Origin: Artemia franciscana
Lineage: Eukaryota; Arthropoda; Branchiopoda; Anostraca; Artemiidae
DNA length: 64,000 bases
Direction of reading: 5' to 3'
Assembly (NCBI RefSeq): GCF_032884065.1
Contig: NC_088867.1
Coordinates: 43,538,241 to 43,602,240 of the forward strand
The translations under genes and the position numbers were made by a program. The notes beneath the pieces are model-generated. The model did not search any database. It had not been told where the DNA came from and was given only the letters and a program-made list of their open reading frames with translations. The stretch's first letter is position 1. Each line of letters begins with the position of its first letter. Of the stretch, positions 50,240 through 61,200 are shown in pieces.

Positions 50240-50779
50240 GTTATTTTAAATGGGTTTTTCAGAGAGAAAATAGTGGATCCAGGATTTTCTTGGGGGGGGG
50301 GGGGGTGCATAATAGGTTGCTTGGATAAACTTGCAAACAAAGAAATACCCACAATTTAAAAATAACATCGACAATTATGCATTGTAGGTAGGTAGTGGAA
50401 ATGGTCTAAAGTACTAAAGAGTTTCGCCTTTATTTTAATGTTTTAGGATGAAAAGAGGAGGTGATATGTCATATAATGCAGGGCTTTAATTGGATGAAAA
50501 TAGGCAGTAAAGTGGCCACCATTTCCTCACAAAAATTCAAAACTTAAATTAATAATTTTTGCACTTCTCATACAATTACTTTCTATTATACAAATCCCCT
50601 AAAAAACTACTAGGTTATGTTGTAAAAGCCACCCCTCTTGGCAAAAAAAAAAGCAACACAAAAAACCAAAACAGACTGCCAAAAAAGTAATGATAGGCCT
50701 ATCAATTTCTTTTTCTCAGTGCCAAGACTCAAAAACAAAATCTTTTGACAGTAAAAAGAACTAGGCTAAATATTTTCCT
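50240..50779 (+). mobile_element. Repeat C, second empty-site copy, cut by a gap
   Basis: Aligns with 9695-10098 plus 11952-12090 (GAGAAAATAGTGGATCCAGG, TAATAGGTTGCTTGGATAAA, ACAGACTGCCAAAAAAGTAA). At the repeat B insertion point it has GGC followed by A10 and GCAACAC, without insertion. It runs into the assembly gap. Confidence 0.8.
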
Positions 50780-50879
50780 NNNNNNNNNNNNNNNNNNNNN
50801 NNNNNNNNNNNNNNNNNNNNNNNNNNNNNNNNNNNNNNNNNNNNNNNNNNNNNNNNNNNNNNNNNNNNNNNNNNNNNNN
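50780..50879. other. Assembly gap, 100 N, at the satellite border
   Basis: Exactly 100 N between repeat C and the first satellite unit. The satellite is likely longer than shown. Confidence 0.99.
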
Positions 50880-53800
50880 TTGTTCTACACAGCAGCTAGT
50901 CGGTTTTTCGCATGGTTATAACTTTAAAAAATATTAAACTAATTTTTTCTTAAGGACCAGGAAGAACGCAACACTCAGTAAAGAGTTATAGTTTGACATT
51001 AAACACCAACAGGAATAGCTGTTTTCAAATGTAATTGCAAAAGAACCGTGTTTAACTGGTAATTTACCAGTTATTCACGATATTTTTCCAGTATATTTGA
51101 AAAACGACCAAGTTCTCACGCTGTTTTACAAGTATACTTGAAAAATAACCAAGTTCTCACGATCAAAAATAATTTTTCTCTTAAGGACCCGGAAGAACAC
51201 AACACTTAGTAAAGAGATATAGTATGACATTAAACACCAACAGGAATAGCTGTTTTCAAATGTAATTGCAAAAGAACCGTGTTTAACTGGTAATTTACCA
51301 GTTATTCACGATATTTTTCCAGTATATTTGAAAAACGACCAAGTTCTCACGCTTCTATACAAGTATACTTGAAAAATAACCAGGTTCTCACGATCAAAAA
51401 ATGAAAATACTATTTCAAATACTAAGAAAGCTATAAGATTCTATATGTCTCCTGGAACTCAATTCTATGAGCACAAGCCTAAAGAAAAAAGTTTTTTTTT
51501 GTTCATGTTTTAAACTTCAGTGCCTAGTTGTTCTACACAGCAGCTAGTCGGTTTTTCGCATGGTTATAACTTTAAAAAATATTAAACTAATTTTTTCTTA
51601 AGGACCAGGAAGAACGCAACACTCAGTAAAGAGTTATAGTTTGACATTAAACACCAACAGGAATAGCTGTTTTCAAATGTAATTGCAAAAGAACCGTGTT
51701 TAACTGGTAATTTACCAGTTATTCACGATATTTTTCCAGTATATTTGAAAAACGACCAAGTTCTCACGCTGTTTTACAAGTATACTTGAAAAATAACCAA
51801 GTTCTCACGATCAAAAATTATTTTTCTCTTAAGGACCCGGAAGAACACAACACTTAGTAAAGAGATATAGTATGACATTAAACACCAACAGGAATAGCTG
51901 TTTTCAAATGTAATTGCAAAAGAACCGTGTTTAACTGGTAATTTACCAGTTATTCACGATATTTTTCCAGTATATTTGAAAAACGACCAAGTTCTCACGC
52001 TTCTTTACAAGTATACTTGAAAAATAACCAAGTTCTCACGATCAAAAAATGAAAATACTATTTCAAATATTAAAAAAGCTATAAAGTGTTGCATATTCTT
52101 TCCTATGATTCTATATGTCTCCTGGAACTCAATTCTATGAGCACAAGCCTAAAGAAAAAAAAGTTTTTTTGTTCATGTTTTAAACTTCAGTGCCTAGTTG
52201 TTCTACACAGCAGCTAGTCGGTTTTTCGCATGGTTATAACTTTAAGAAATATTAAACTAATTTTTTTTAAGGACCAGGAAGAACGCAACACTCAGTAAAG
52301 GTTTATAGTTTGACATTAAACACCAACAGGAATAGCTGTTTTCAAATGTAATTGCAAAAGAACCGTGTTTAACTGGTAATTTACCAGTTATTCACGATAT
52401 TTTTCCAGTATATTTGAAAAACGACCAAGTTCTCACGCTGTTTTACAAGTATACTTGAAAAATAACCAAGTTCTCACGATCAAAAATAATTTTTCTCTTA
52501 AGGACCCAGAAGAACAAAACACTTAGTGAAGAGATATAGTATGACATTAAACACCAACAGGATTAGCTGTTTTCAAATGTAATTGCAAAAGAACCGTGTT
52601 TAACTGGTAATTTACCAGTTATTCACGATATTTTTCCAGTATATTCGATAAACGACCAAGTTCTCACGCTGTTTTACAAGTATTCTTGAAAAATAACCAG
52701 GTTCTCACGATCAAAAAATGAAAATACTATTTCAAATACTAAAAAAGCTATAAAGTGTTGCATATTCTTTCCTATGATTCTATATGTCTCCTGGAACTCA
52801 ATTCTATGAGCACAAGCCTAAAGAAAAATGTTTTTTTTGTTCATGTTTTAAACTTCAGTGCCTAGTTGTTCTACACAGCAGCTAGTCGGTTTTTCGCATG
52901 GTTATAACTTTAAAAAATATTAAACTAATTTTTTTTTAAGGACCAGGAAGAACGCAACACTCAGTAAAGAGTTATAGTTTGACATTAAACACCAACAGGA
53001 ATAGCTGTTTTCAAATGTAATTGCAAAAGAACCGTGTTTAACTGGTAATTTACCAGTTATTCACGATATTTTTCCAGTATATTTGAAAAACAACCAAGTT
53101 CTCACGCTGTTTTACAAGTATACTTGAAAAATAACCAAGTTCTCACGATCAAAAATAATTTTTCTCTTAAGGACCCGGAAGAACACAACACTTAGTAAAG
53201 AGATATAGTATGACATTAAACACCAACAGGAATAGCTGTTTTCAAATGTAATTGCAAAAGAACCGTGTTTAACTGGTAATTTACCAGTTATTCACGATAT
53301 TTTTCCAGTATATTTGAAAAACGACCAAGTTCTCACGCTTCTTTACAAGTATACTTGAAAAATAACCAAGTTCTCACGATCAAAAAATGAAAATACTATT
53401 TCAAATACTAAAAAAGCTATAAAGTGTTGCATATTCTTTCCTATGATTCTATATGTCTCCTGGAACTCAATTCTATGAGCACAAGCCTAAAGAAAAAAGT
53501 TTTTTTTTGTTCATGTTTTAAACTTCAGTGCCTAGTTGTTCTACACAGCAGCTAGTCGGTTTTTCGCATGGTTATAACTTTAAAAAATATTAAACTAATT
53601 TTTTTTTAAGGACCAGGAAGAACGCAACACTCAGTAAAAAGTTATAGTTTGACATTAAACACCAACAGGAATAGCTGTTTTCAAATGTAATTGCAAAAGA
53701 ACCGTGTTTAACTGGTAATTTACCAGTTATTCACGATATTTTTCCAGTATATTTGAAAAACGACCAAGTTCTCACGCTGTTTTACAAGTATACTTGAAAA

Positions 53801-54866
53801 ATAACCAAGTTCTCACGATCAAAAATAATTTTTCTCTTAAGGACCCGGAAGAACACAACACTTAGTAAAGAGATATAGTATGACATTAAACACCAACAGG
53901 AATAGCTGTTTTCAAATGTAATTGCAAAAGAACCGTGTTTAACTGGTAATTTACCAGTTATTCACGATATTTTTCCAGTATATCTGAAAAACGACCAAGT
54001 TCTCACGCTTCTTTACAAGTATACTTGAAAAATAACCAAGTTCTCACGATCAAAAAATGAAAATACTATTTCAAATACTAAAAAAGCTATAAAGTGTTGC
54101 ATATTCTTTCCTATGATTCTATATGTCTCCTGGAACTCAATTCTATGAGAACAAGCCTAAAGAAAAAAATTTTTTTTTGTTCATGTTTTAAACTTCAGTG
54201 CCTAGTTGTTCTACACAGCAGCTAGTCGGTTTTTCGCATGGTTATAACTTTAAAAAATATTAAACTAATTTTTTTTAAGGACCAGGAAGAACGCAACACT
54301 CAGTAAAGATTTATAGTTTGACATTAAACACCAACAGGAATAGCTGTTTTCAAATGTAATTGCAAAAGAACCGTGTTTAACTGGTAATTTACCAGTTATT
54401 CACGATATTTTTCCAGTATATTTGAAAAACGACCAAGTTCTCACGCTGTTTTACAAGTATACTTGAAAAATAACCAAGTTCTCACGATCAAAAATAATTT
54501 TTCTCTTAAGGACCCAGAAGAACAAAACACTTAGTAAAGAGATATAGTATCACATTAAACACCAACAGGATTAGCTGTTTTCAAATGTAATTGCAAAAGA
54601 ACCGTGTTTAACTGGTAATTTACCAGTTATTCACGATATTTTTCCAGTATATTCGAAAAACGACCAAGTTCTCACGCTGTTTTACAAGTATACTTGAAAA
54701 ATAACAAAGTTCTCACGATCAAAAATAATTTGTCTCTTAAGGACCCAGAAGAACACAACACTTAGTAAAGAGATAACACCAACTGGAATAGCTGTTTTCA
54801 AATGTAATTGCAAAAGAACCGTGTTTAACTGGTAATTTACCAGTTATTCACAATATTTTTCCAGTA
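50880..54866 (+). repeat. Satellite array, 669-bp monomers with higher-order structure
   Basis: The landmark TGTTCTACACAGCAGC recurs near 50881, 51529, 52199, 52868, 53537 and 54206, giving a 668-669 bp period; the first unit is 649 bp because it lacks about 20 bp. Each monomer holds two 232-bp subrepeats, seen as CACCAACAGGAATAGC and its variants, plus a unique spacer. Units 3 and 6 share private variants (CCCAGAAGAACAAAAC and GGATTAGC), while units 1, 2, 4 and 5 share CCCGGAAGAACACAAC. This is an a-a-b pattern with a 2.0-kb higher-order period. The array starts at an assembly gap, so its true length is unknown. Confidence 0.93.
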
Positions 54867-55215
54867 ATTTGCAATTACATTTGAAAACAGCTATTCCAGT
54901 TGGTCTTTAATGTCATACTATATCTCTTTACTAAGTGTTGTGTTCTTCCGGGTCCTAAAGATAAAAATTAATTTTGATCGTGAGAACTTGGTTATTTTTC
55001 AAGTATACTTGTAAAATAGCGTGAGAACTTGGTCGTTTTTCGAATATACTGGAAAAATATTGTGAATAACTGGTAAATTACCAGTTAAACACGGTTCTTT
55101 TGCAATTACATTTGAAAACAGCAATTCCTGTTGGTGTTTAGTGTCATACTATAACTCTTTACTAAGTCTTGCGTTCTTCCGGGTCCTTAAAAAAATTACT
55201 TTAACATTTTTTAAA
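54867..55215 (-). repeat. Inverted terminal segment of the satellite array
   Basis: From 54867 the satellite runs in the opposite direction for about 350 bp, through subrepeat, palindrome and paired-motif blocks. The innermost copies on both sides carry the same rare variant CAACTGGAATAGC (CAACAGG elsewhere), so the inverted arm was probably copied from the adjacent unit by a foldback event rather than joined at random. Confidence 0.85.
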
Positions 55216-55679
55216 GTTACTAATTTGATTACTAATTTGTCATCCCTAAGATTGAAATGAACATAGCTTCAAATATGAATCTGTTTTCTTTAAACAGACT
55301 GAAGGGGTAAACCTCCAAGCTATGAGTAATTCAATCTCACTTTTGGTAAAATAGTAAAAGATATTAAAAAAACGAAAAAAACTAAAAAAGAAGAAAAAAC
55401 TAAAAAAGAAGAAAACTAAAACGAAAAAAGTATTATCTATAAGAAAAAGAAATATGAAGTTTTTTCAACTGAAAGTAAAGAGCGGAATTAAAATTTTATA
55501 AAAACATACATTTGAACGCATATGAGGGGTTTACCTCTTCGTAATACCTCACTCTTCATGCTAAAGTATTTTTAGTATATTCGGTTGGATTGGAGGGGGA
55601 GAATTTAAAGGGAGGGGGGTTAAGCGGCATAATTTTTCATTGGAGGAATTTGTCATTGGGGAAGAGTATTATACCAGGT

Positions 55680-56195
55680 TCACAAAATAGTTGTCCAGTA
55701 TATTTAAAAAAGACAGAGTTCTCGCGCTATATTTCAGGTATACTGGAAAAAAGCTGGAGTACTCATGATCCAAAAACTATTCAAAATATTATCTATAAAA
55801 AAAATAAACATGAAAAGTTCTTACAACAGAAAGTAAAAAGCAGCATTAAAATTTAGTAAAAACATAAATTATTACGCATTAGGGGTTTACCTCCTCGTAA
55901 TACCTCGCTCTTTACTCTAAAGTATTTTTAGTATATTTTGGGGGGACTGAGACATTAAAGGGAGAATGGGGGGGGGGCTAAATGGTTATTATCTTTCATT
56001 GGAGGAATTGGTTATGGGGAAAAAGAATTTCAATGAAATTTTCTATCCTGATGAGAGGGAAGCTTGAGTTACCATTTGACATTCAACTTGCAAATAGGAC
56101 TAGGTTCTCACGATATTTTTTCAGTATATTTGGAAAAACACCTATGAAAGCTGGCAAGTGTTCCAGATTCTTTCTCAAAACACAGGGGTAAACAC
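55680..56195 (+). repeat. Decayed satellite and repeat-A fragments next to the array
   Basis: Two short satellite-like blocks (55690-55770 and 56085-56195, with CAGTATATTTGGAAAAA and GGTTCTCACGATATTTTTTC) alternate with repeat-A-like blocks (55455-55680 and 55800-56040, with ACGCATATGAGGGGTTTACC and CTAAAGTATTTTTAGTATA). The same pairing, repeat A followed by satellite, occurs on the other flank of the fusion gene at 62180-62890. Confidence 0.6.
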
Positions 56196-56935
56196 GTATG
56201 GTAACTAAAAAAAGTCAAAAACTTAAAAAAAACTAACAAAAACCTAAAAGGAAACTAAAAAGAATAAAAACTTAGAAAAAAAAACATTTACAAAAACTCG
56301 AAGAAAAGCAAAAAATGAAAAAACTAAAAACTATCATCTATGACAAAAGGAAAAAACTAAAAAATGAAGAAAAAACTAAATGAAATCTAAAAAAGGGGAT
56401 AAAAACACAAATACATACTGTGTTTATTCTTGTTTGTTACATCCTTGGTTTGCTTATCTGAATTTATGGTTTGCTTTTAGGTAGTAAAATTAGATTTAAC
56501 TGTTTTGAGGGTCTTGAAAATGAAACCTGGTAAAGATGCCTTGCAAACCTGGAAATCTGGAAAAAAGTTATTATATGACATTAAACATGAAAAAGTTAAA
56601 AAACTTAAAAAACAAGAAAAAACTAAATAGAAACTAAAAAGGGGGAAAAACAAAAAGACAAAAACAAAGAAAAAAACAAAAAAAAACTAAAAACAATTTT
56701 TTAAAAATCAAAGAAAACCTATAGAAAAGGGAAAAAAATAAACTCTTAAAAACTAAAAAACGAAAAAAACTAAAAAAATCACACACACAAACACATACAC
56801 ACTGAGTTTATTCTTTTTAATATTTCCTGCTTTGCTTATCTGAATTTATGGTTTACTTTTTGGTAGTAAAATTCGAGGTAACTTTTTTAAGGGACTTGAG
56901 AATGAATCCTGAAAAAGATGCCTTAGTTCCACACC
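56195..56935. repeat. A-rich low-complexity DNA with a 382-bp tandem duplication
   Basis: Runs of AAAACTAAAAA-type sequence enclose two copies of a block beginning TGCTTATCTGAATTTATGG (56451 and 56833) and ending in AAAGATGCCTT. The copies are about 80-85% alike by eye. The segment lies 150 bp past the stop codon of the fusion gene. Confidence 0.65.
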
Positions 56936-57082
56936 ACCCAAGAGGTCAAGGCTAGTGGCGCGTCTTTTTTATAGAGGTTCCCCCAGTAGGCCTCGTCCTC
57001 TGTTTTTTTTTGTAATTTAATAATTAAAAACTATTATAAAAACTTATAAAAAAAACTATTTTAGTTTAGCAACTGAGAAGTC

Positions 57083-58285
57083 TCAGGTGGTCATCTTCTT
57101 CTTTCGTTTTTTGGTTTTTTCCTGAGAACTATAAAGATGCTCTGCCGCAGCCTTATAATTCTTTCCACAGTCCTCTAGCTTCATCTGTTTCGTTTTCTTG
57201 ACTTTCTTCTCTACTTGCTGAAAAACCACGGATGGTTCCTCGCACGATGTTGAACCATCGCTGGCTCTCCCTGACGGTTCTGAGTCACGGGCCACTACGG
57301 CCCGTAGTGCCTCGCTCCATGATGATGAACCATCGCTGGTTTTCTCCGACGGTTCTGAGCTTCCCGACAATGCATCTCCGACTTCAACAGGCATCTCCTC
57401 CATTGCACCGGCCAACAGGACATCTCTTTTGCGCTTTCTGTCTCTCTCAGGCAGGAGGAAACTCAAATCATGCCCTTCATTGAATTGACCCGGTCTTACG
57501 CCATAGTCGAAGAATAGCTCCTCGCCGGCCGAGATGTCTCGTGTTGCAACGAGAAGCGGCCTTTTGATATTGTTAACCACCACCCCCTTCAGTTTTAGGT
57601 TTGGTCTATCCTCATTCGCCTTGTGGTTAATGAGGCGTCCAAAACATTTCTGTTGGGGATGGCACTCACAGGCCTCCTCTCTTGCATCAACTGTGACATC
57701 GTGATCAACCTGCAAGAAGTAATTACTTCCGTCTTCTTCTCCTTTCAGGGTCTGAAGAAGGCGCTTTGCCTCCATGGTTGGCATCATCTTCCCATGATAC
57801 TCGGTAACTACCTGGTTTGCCCAGAATGGCAAAGTGGCAAAAACACCTAATCCAGCCCCTACCGCGAGGCTCTTGGCTACTGTCAATCCAATCCAGGATT
57901 GAAGAACAACGCAATGAGTAAGAGTTTCCCCCACCACTGGTTCAACAGGATAGTTCCTCCGGATCTTACAGCTGTTGTATGCATCCCGGACCTGTTGAAG
58001 CTTCGGCAAGAATTCCTTGTAGCCAAGTCGACGAACAGCTATGTTGTAATTGTCTTCCGTGATGGCATCGGAAATGTCTGATCCTAGACCACGCTTCTCC
58101 GAGATTGCTGTTATGATTGCCTGAAGTCTGACCTCCCTAAGCCCCCTGCTGTAGAGGTCCTTAACCGACTTCAGTAGGCTCGGATCCGTCATGTCTGGAT
58201 TACAATGTCGAATCAATTTAAAAGACGCCGTTTTGAATTCAGGAGATGCATTAATCGGCTTGATAGTCAGAACACGGTTGAAAGC
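57083..58285 (-). CDS. Exon 3: KMT5A/SET8-like SET domain
   Basis: The acceptor TTTCATCTCTTTCCAG ends at 58286, and GCT begins the exon in phase 0, matching exon 2. There is no ATG at the head of this open frame (a TTG is the nearest start-like codon), so it is an internal exon. SET landmarks: GAGLGVFAT (cofactor loop, about 972-980), VVTEYHG (about 988-994), VDAREE, FGRLINH (about 1044-1050), RDISAGEELFFDYG (about 1078-1091). These follow human KMT5A order and spacing closely, including VVEYHG, VDATRE and GRLINHS. Differences: NHK instead of NHS, a Cys/His-containing insert (CECHPQQKC) before GRLINH, and Phe at the position of SET8 Tyr334. The tail is Lys/Arg-rich and ends KKRKKKMTT, a likely nuclear localisation signal. 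An ATTAAA lies about 50-60 bases beyond the stop as a possible poly(A) signal. Confidence 0.85.
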   Translation of the reverse strand, partial: AFNRVLTIKPINASPEFKTASFKLIRHCNPDMTDPSLLKSVKDLYSRGLREVRLQAIITAISEKRGLGSDISDAITEDNYNIAVRRLGYKEFLPKLQQVRDAYNSCKIRRNYPVEPVVGETLTHCVVLQSWIGLTVAKSLAVGAGLGVFATLPFWANQVVTEYHGKMMPTMEAKRLLQTLKGEEDGSNYFLQVDHDVTVDAREEACECHPQQKCFGRLINHKANEDRPNLKLKGVVVNNIKRPLLVATRDISAGEELFFDYGVRPGQFNEGHDLSFLLPERDRKRKRDVLLAGAMEEMPVEVGDALSGSSEPSEKTSDGSSSWSEALRAVVARDSEPSGRASDGSTSCEEPSVVFQQVEKKVKKTKQMKLEDCGKNYKAAAEHLYSSQEKTKKRKKKMTT

Positions 58286-61200
58286 CTGGAAAGAGATGAA
58301 AAGGGTAAATTAATAAGGGTATTTTAAGCTGGTCCAAGTCTAGTCTTGTTTTTAATAATGTTTTATTTAATTCCTTAGAAATTTATGGCCTTTCTATCAG
58401 TTTTGAAAAATGTCAATTTTTCGTTGTAAATTAGTGGAGGATAATGTCAGGGCGACTCAATTGCGACAATGGTGCTATTTTCCAGTCGTTGCCAATAGAA
58501 ATTTACTTAGGATTATCTTATGTTACTTCGAAAAAGATTTCAAACCGGTCCTGGTTCAGTATGTTCAAATGAAACTACGCAAGGCGTTTAGTTTTTTAAT
58601 TCGTTTATGGGGTCTTTACCGTCGGGACATCCTTGGTCGTATGTATACTGCTGTTGCTCTGCCTCACGAATTGTTCCCGTCCCTCCTCTTCCGTAATTTC
58701 AGACTTTCTGATCTTTCGCCCATTAAAGAATCTTATTTTAAATTTAAAAAAAAATTTATTTGGTTTGTCCCTTTGACAAACCAAATATGAGATAGTTTTG
58801 AGTGTTTTAAATCTTAGTGCAGGATCATGTAGCCTGTATAAAGAAAAATTACAAAACATTTGAAGACAAGGCAAAAATTATCCTCTTAGGCCACAATTTA
58901 TTTCCGCTCTTTAGTAACAGTTCTGACTTGATAATTTACAGGCTAAATTATTTAGAATTATTTTAGTATCTTTTTTTAGCTTACTCATCTTTTTCGAGGG
59001 AAATAAAGAAAATAAATAAATAAATAAAAATACTAAGTCAAAGTTGAGCCTGAAAGGAAAAACGGGCCAAATAAGACTTTTAAAACAATCTATATCACAA
59101 AATCTAAAGTTAAACTCACGACTTTGACTATGTTTTTCCTTGTTACCTCGTCCATGTTTTTGGTTTGATTTTTCTTAGAGTTCTCTTCTTCGTCTGAATT
59201 CCCTTTTGCTTCTGAGGCTGAGCACTTTTTAGCTTCTTCTGTACATTTCTCAAGCAACTTCCTGCTTTTTGCAATCCTCTGAAACACGTACGATTCGTAG
59301 TGTTTCTTTGATGTTATTTCTGTAAGACACAATGGTTAGAAAAATCGTAAAGGACATAGACACTTAAAAGTTTTTACAAACTAGAGGTAGACATTCTAAC
59401 GAAAAACAGCTCTGCAAGTTAATTCATTTCTGGATGAAGTATGAGAGGCTAATAACCTTAATGAAATGGCAGCTTGTTCTCTGAATCAAATTTATAATAG
59501 GTTTAATATCAATTTTTGACTAAGCTAAGTGGTGAGGTCACCTGGAAAGGAAATTTAAATTATGAAAATCATATAGAATGAGTGAAACTTACCCGAGTGA
59601 CAAAGATAATCAAACATCATATCCCGCTCTTCTTGTGTTTTGTGTGTTGCTTTGCGATTTATGGTTGTTATAAGGTGGCGGATGGTTGTTTGGTTGGGGA
59701 CCCTAACCCCCAGCCTCACGCCGGTTGGAAAAATTTTCTCCAGAAACCTCTTCAAAATTTTTGTTACGTTTTCCAGCTTTCCTCCCGTTGATGACAACAA
59801 AAAGTTTGGCGGCTCCGGCACACCAGGCTTCACCAGAGCCGGCCGAACGAATGACAAGTAATTCTGAAAATGTTTCTCTTCGTCGAGGCTGAGTGCCACA
59901 CCAGCGGACTTTAAGGAGGCGGTTTTGTGCTTCTCTACAAGAACCACAAACATTTCTTCTTCCTTTACTGCTTGCCGATTCATGAACTCATCCACTGTCA
60001 TGTTTTCTGGGACGCCAGGCCGATGACCGAACAAAAAGGAAACCAGGTAGCACAGGTAGGCCGTCAAGTTTGATAGATCACCGTCCAAAAGCCGATTCTT
60101 TGACAGACGCAGGAGCCCAGGAGCCATGAACTCCTCGACGCCTGCCTTCAGTTTTATATAGTCATCGTTATTGAAGGAGTGTGGGTCAAAAGCCCGCTGG
60201 TGCTCTTTATGCCTCTTTTCTCTTGTCGCAAGTGACGAGTTCTTTCTATCCAAATGACCCAGGGCTCTTATGACGGAGGCCACGAGTGTTAGATCCAGGT
60301 TCTCCGGACCTTCACTACCACGGCTGCTGATGTAATCAATAAATTTCCGAAATCCCTGGGCGTATTTCAATCTTGAACTTCCCTGCATTCCGCATTCAGC
60401 CAACTTTGCGAAAAATAGCTCCACTCTGCTGGCGGAGTGTAGGTTCATCCAGTTGTAATTTGTGCCCTCCAGCACAAAGTAGACGATTTTTTGTATACAT
60501 CCAAACGGATTTTGTAACTTCTTTGACTTTTCTTCTCCATCGAGCGCAGCCCATTTCCTGAAATCCTCCAGTAATTTAACCCCTTTTGCCATCTTTTTTG
60601 CTTCCTCTGCCGATTTTGTGTTCATGGTGTACACCTTGTACAAACCCATCTTCATCATGTTTTTGCGTACATTATCCTGCCAATTCCACTCCCTCTTCAA
60701 GGAAGTGGAGGCTCCTAACAGCTCCGGTGGATTTTCCGGCTCAGACTCTGAGTCTGAATTATCATGTAGAGAGCCTTCTGGGGAATAGAGGCTACCCTCC
60801 TCACTATGGATTAGGTCTTCTTGGTCCGAATCGATATATTTCTGCCGAGCTTCCCGATGGGGTCGAGAAGGCTCCACCAGTAGCTCGCTGGAGAAAATAT
60901 TTCTATTCGATGCAGGTGACGAAGTTTCTGGAATCGGTGAAGTTGATGGCTTTTCCTGGGCTGACGATGGAGCGTCAAGAACGGCTGGTCCGTGGAAAGT
61001 TGTAGTCACGGAGTCACGACCAGTCTGTGAAGTTGTAGTCAACGAAATTGGCCAGTCCAGTTCATCGCTTGTGTCGAAGTACAGCCCGCTCATCTTTGTC
61101 AATGCATCGCAGAGTTTATGGAGTGTTTTCGAGTTTTCTATTGCAGCTCGTACTTGCGACGCATAAAAGTATGACTTATATCTTGTTTTTTTTTCAAGGT

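Noticed and set aside
50880-55215. CRISPR array
   Set aside because: Units are hundreds of bases and contiguous, without unique spacers, and the setting is eukaryotic.
57083-58216. Stand-alone KMT5A gene starting at the head of the open frame
   Set aside because: No ATG at the head of the frame, and a strong in-frame splice acceptor lies 23 codons upstream at 58286. The phase matches exon 2, so it is better read as an internal exon.
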